A stretch of 14,393 bases of DNA from Bacillota bacterium. Lineage in GTDB: Bacteria; Bacillota; Desulfotomaculia; Desulfotomaculales; Desulfallaceae. Below the pieces are notes generated by a model. The model was not told the origin of the DNA. It made no database searches and worked only from the letters and a program-made list of their open reading frames with translations. The stretch is from positions 1 through 14,393 of the forward strand of contig WQUS01000122.1 in the NCBI GenBank assembly GCA_009781965.1, in the 5' to 3' direction. This document shows, one piece after another, positions 14,295 to 14,393 of this stretch (position 1 is the stretch's first letter; each line of letters begins with the position of its first letter). A program made the translations under genes and the position numbers.

Positions 14295-14393
14295 GTTACT
14301 GGTCAGACTCTGTGTTTGTTAGTACCCGTAGCCCAGGCCCGTAAAGTTATTAACCGTAAGCGATTTCTCGAAGAGTATGAGCGCACGGTTAAT
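14295..14393. repeat. Palindromic MITE/REP-like element, copy B (cut by window edge)
   Basis: It begins with the same end, GTTACTGGTCA (14295-14305), and the same subterminal word TGTTTGTTA. It carries the 43-nt core at 14350-14392 in the same orientation as copy A, with three differences, all in the apical loop. The left outer arm (from about 14336) differs from copy A at several bases. The right arm is beyond the window, but its first base (T14393) pairs correctly with A14349. It lies about 40 bp upstream of the SLH-gene promoter. Confidence 0.8.

Overview
The window looks like chromosomal DNA of a Gram-positive, S-layer-bearing anaerobe, most probably a Clostridia-class Bacillota of the Desulfotomaculum/Pelotomaculum type. 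That placement is an inference. It rests on a copper-amine-oxidase-type stalk-domain exported protein, a giant CAP/SLH-domain cell-surface protein, a molybdenum hydroxylase operon, strong GGAGG-type ribosome binding sites and several TTG/GTG starts. There are no rRNA, tRNA, CRISPR, phage or transposase genes.

Layout. (1) 1-247 is a non-coding leader with two perfect inverted repeats (90-129 and 201-242). The second ends 5 bp before the stalk-domain gene (248-1522, +). (2) A small membrane-anchored TPR protein (1609-2268, -) converges on that gene. It is divergent from a tight two-gene unit: pepF (oligoendopeptidase F, 2373-4166, +) and recQ (4171-5967, +). recQ is broken by one in-frame TGA at 4645-4647, while the frame stays open and homologous on both sides. 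(3) A minus-strand operon encodes a three-subunit xanthine dehydrogenase/aldehyde oxidase-family enzyme in the order Mo-cofactor subunit (9579-7255), FAD subunit (7258-6428), 2Fe-2S subunit (6417-5920). The first two overlap by ATGA. The last runs 48 bp into the 3' end of recQ, tail to tail. (4) A 1381-residue secreted protein (14130-9985, -) carries a CAP domain, a string of Ig-like/MBG-like domains, two InlB-type repeats and three SLH domains. It has its own promoter and a strong intrinsic terminator.

The most unusual non-coding signal is a repeated palindromic element, present in the same orientation on both sides of the SLH gene (9742-9880, and 14295 to the window edge). It has GTTACTGNTCA termini and a highly conserved 43-nt core inside a long hairpin whose outer arms differ between the copies. 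It resembles a MITE- or REP-like non-autonomous element. I cannot name its family.

Functionally the window is a patchwork: cell-surface proteins at both ends, and housekeeping peptide turnover, a damaged helicase gene and a catabolic or detoxifying Mo-hydroxylase in the middle. No pathway joins the parts. No clearly new multi-gene system is visible. The candidates for novelty are the repeat element, the double-palindrome leader and the stop codon in recQ.
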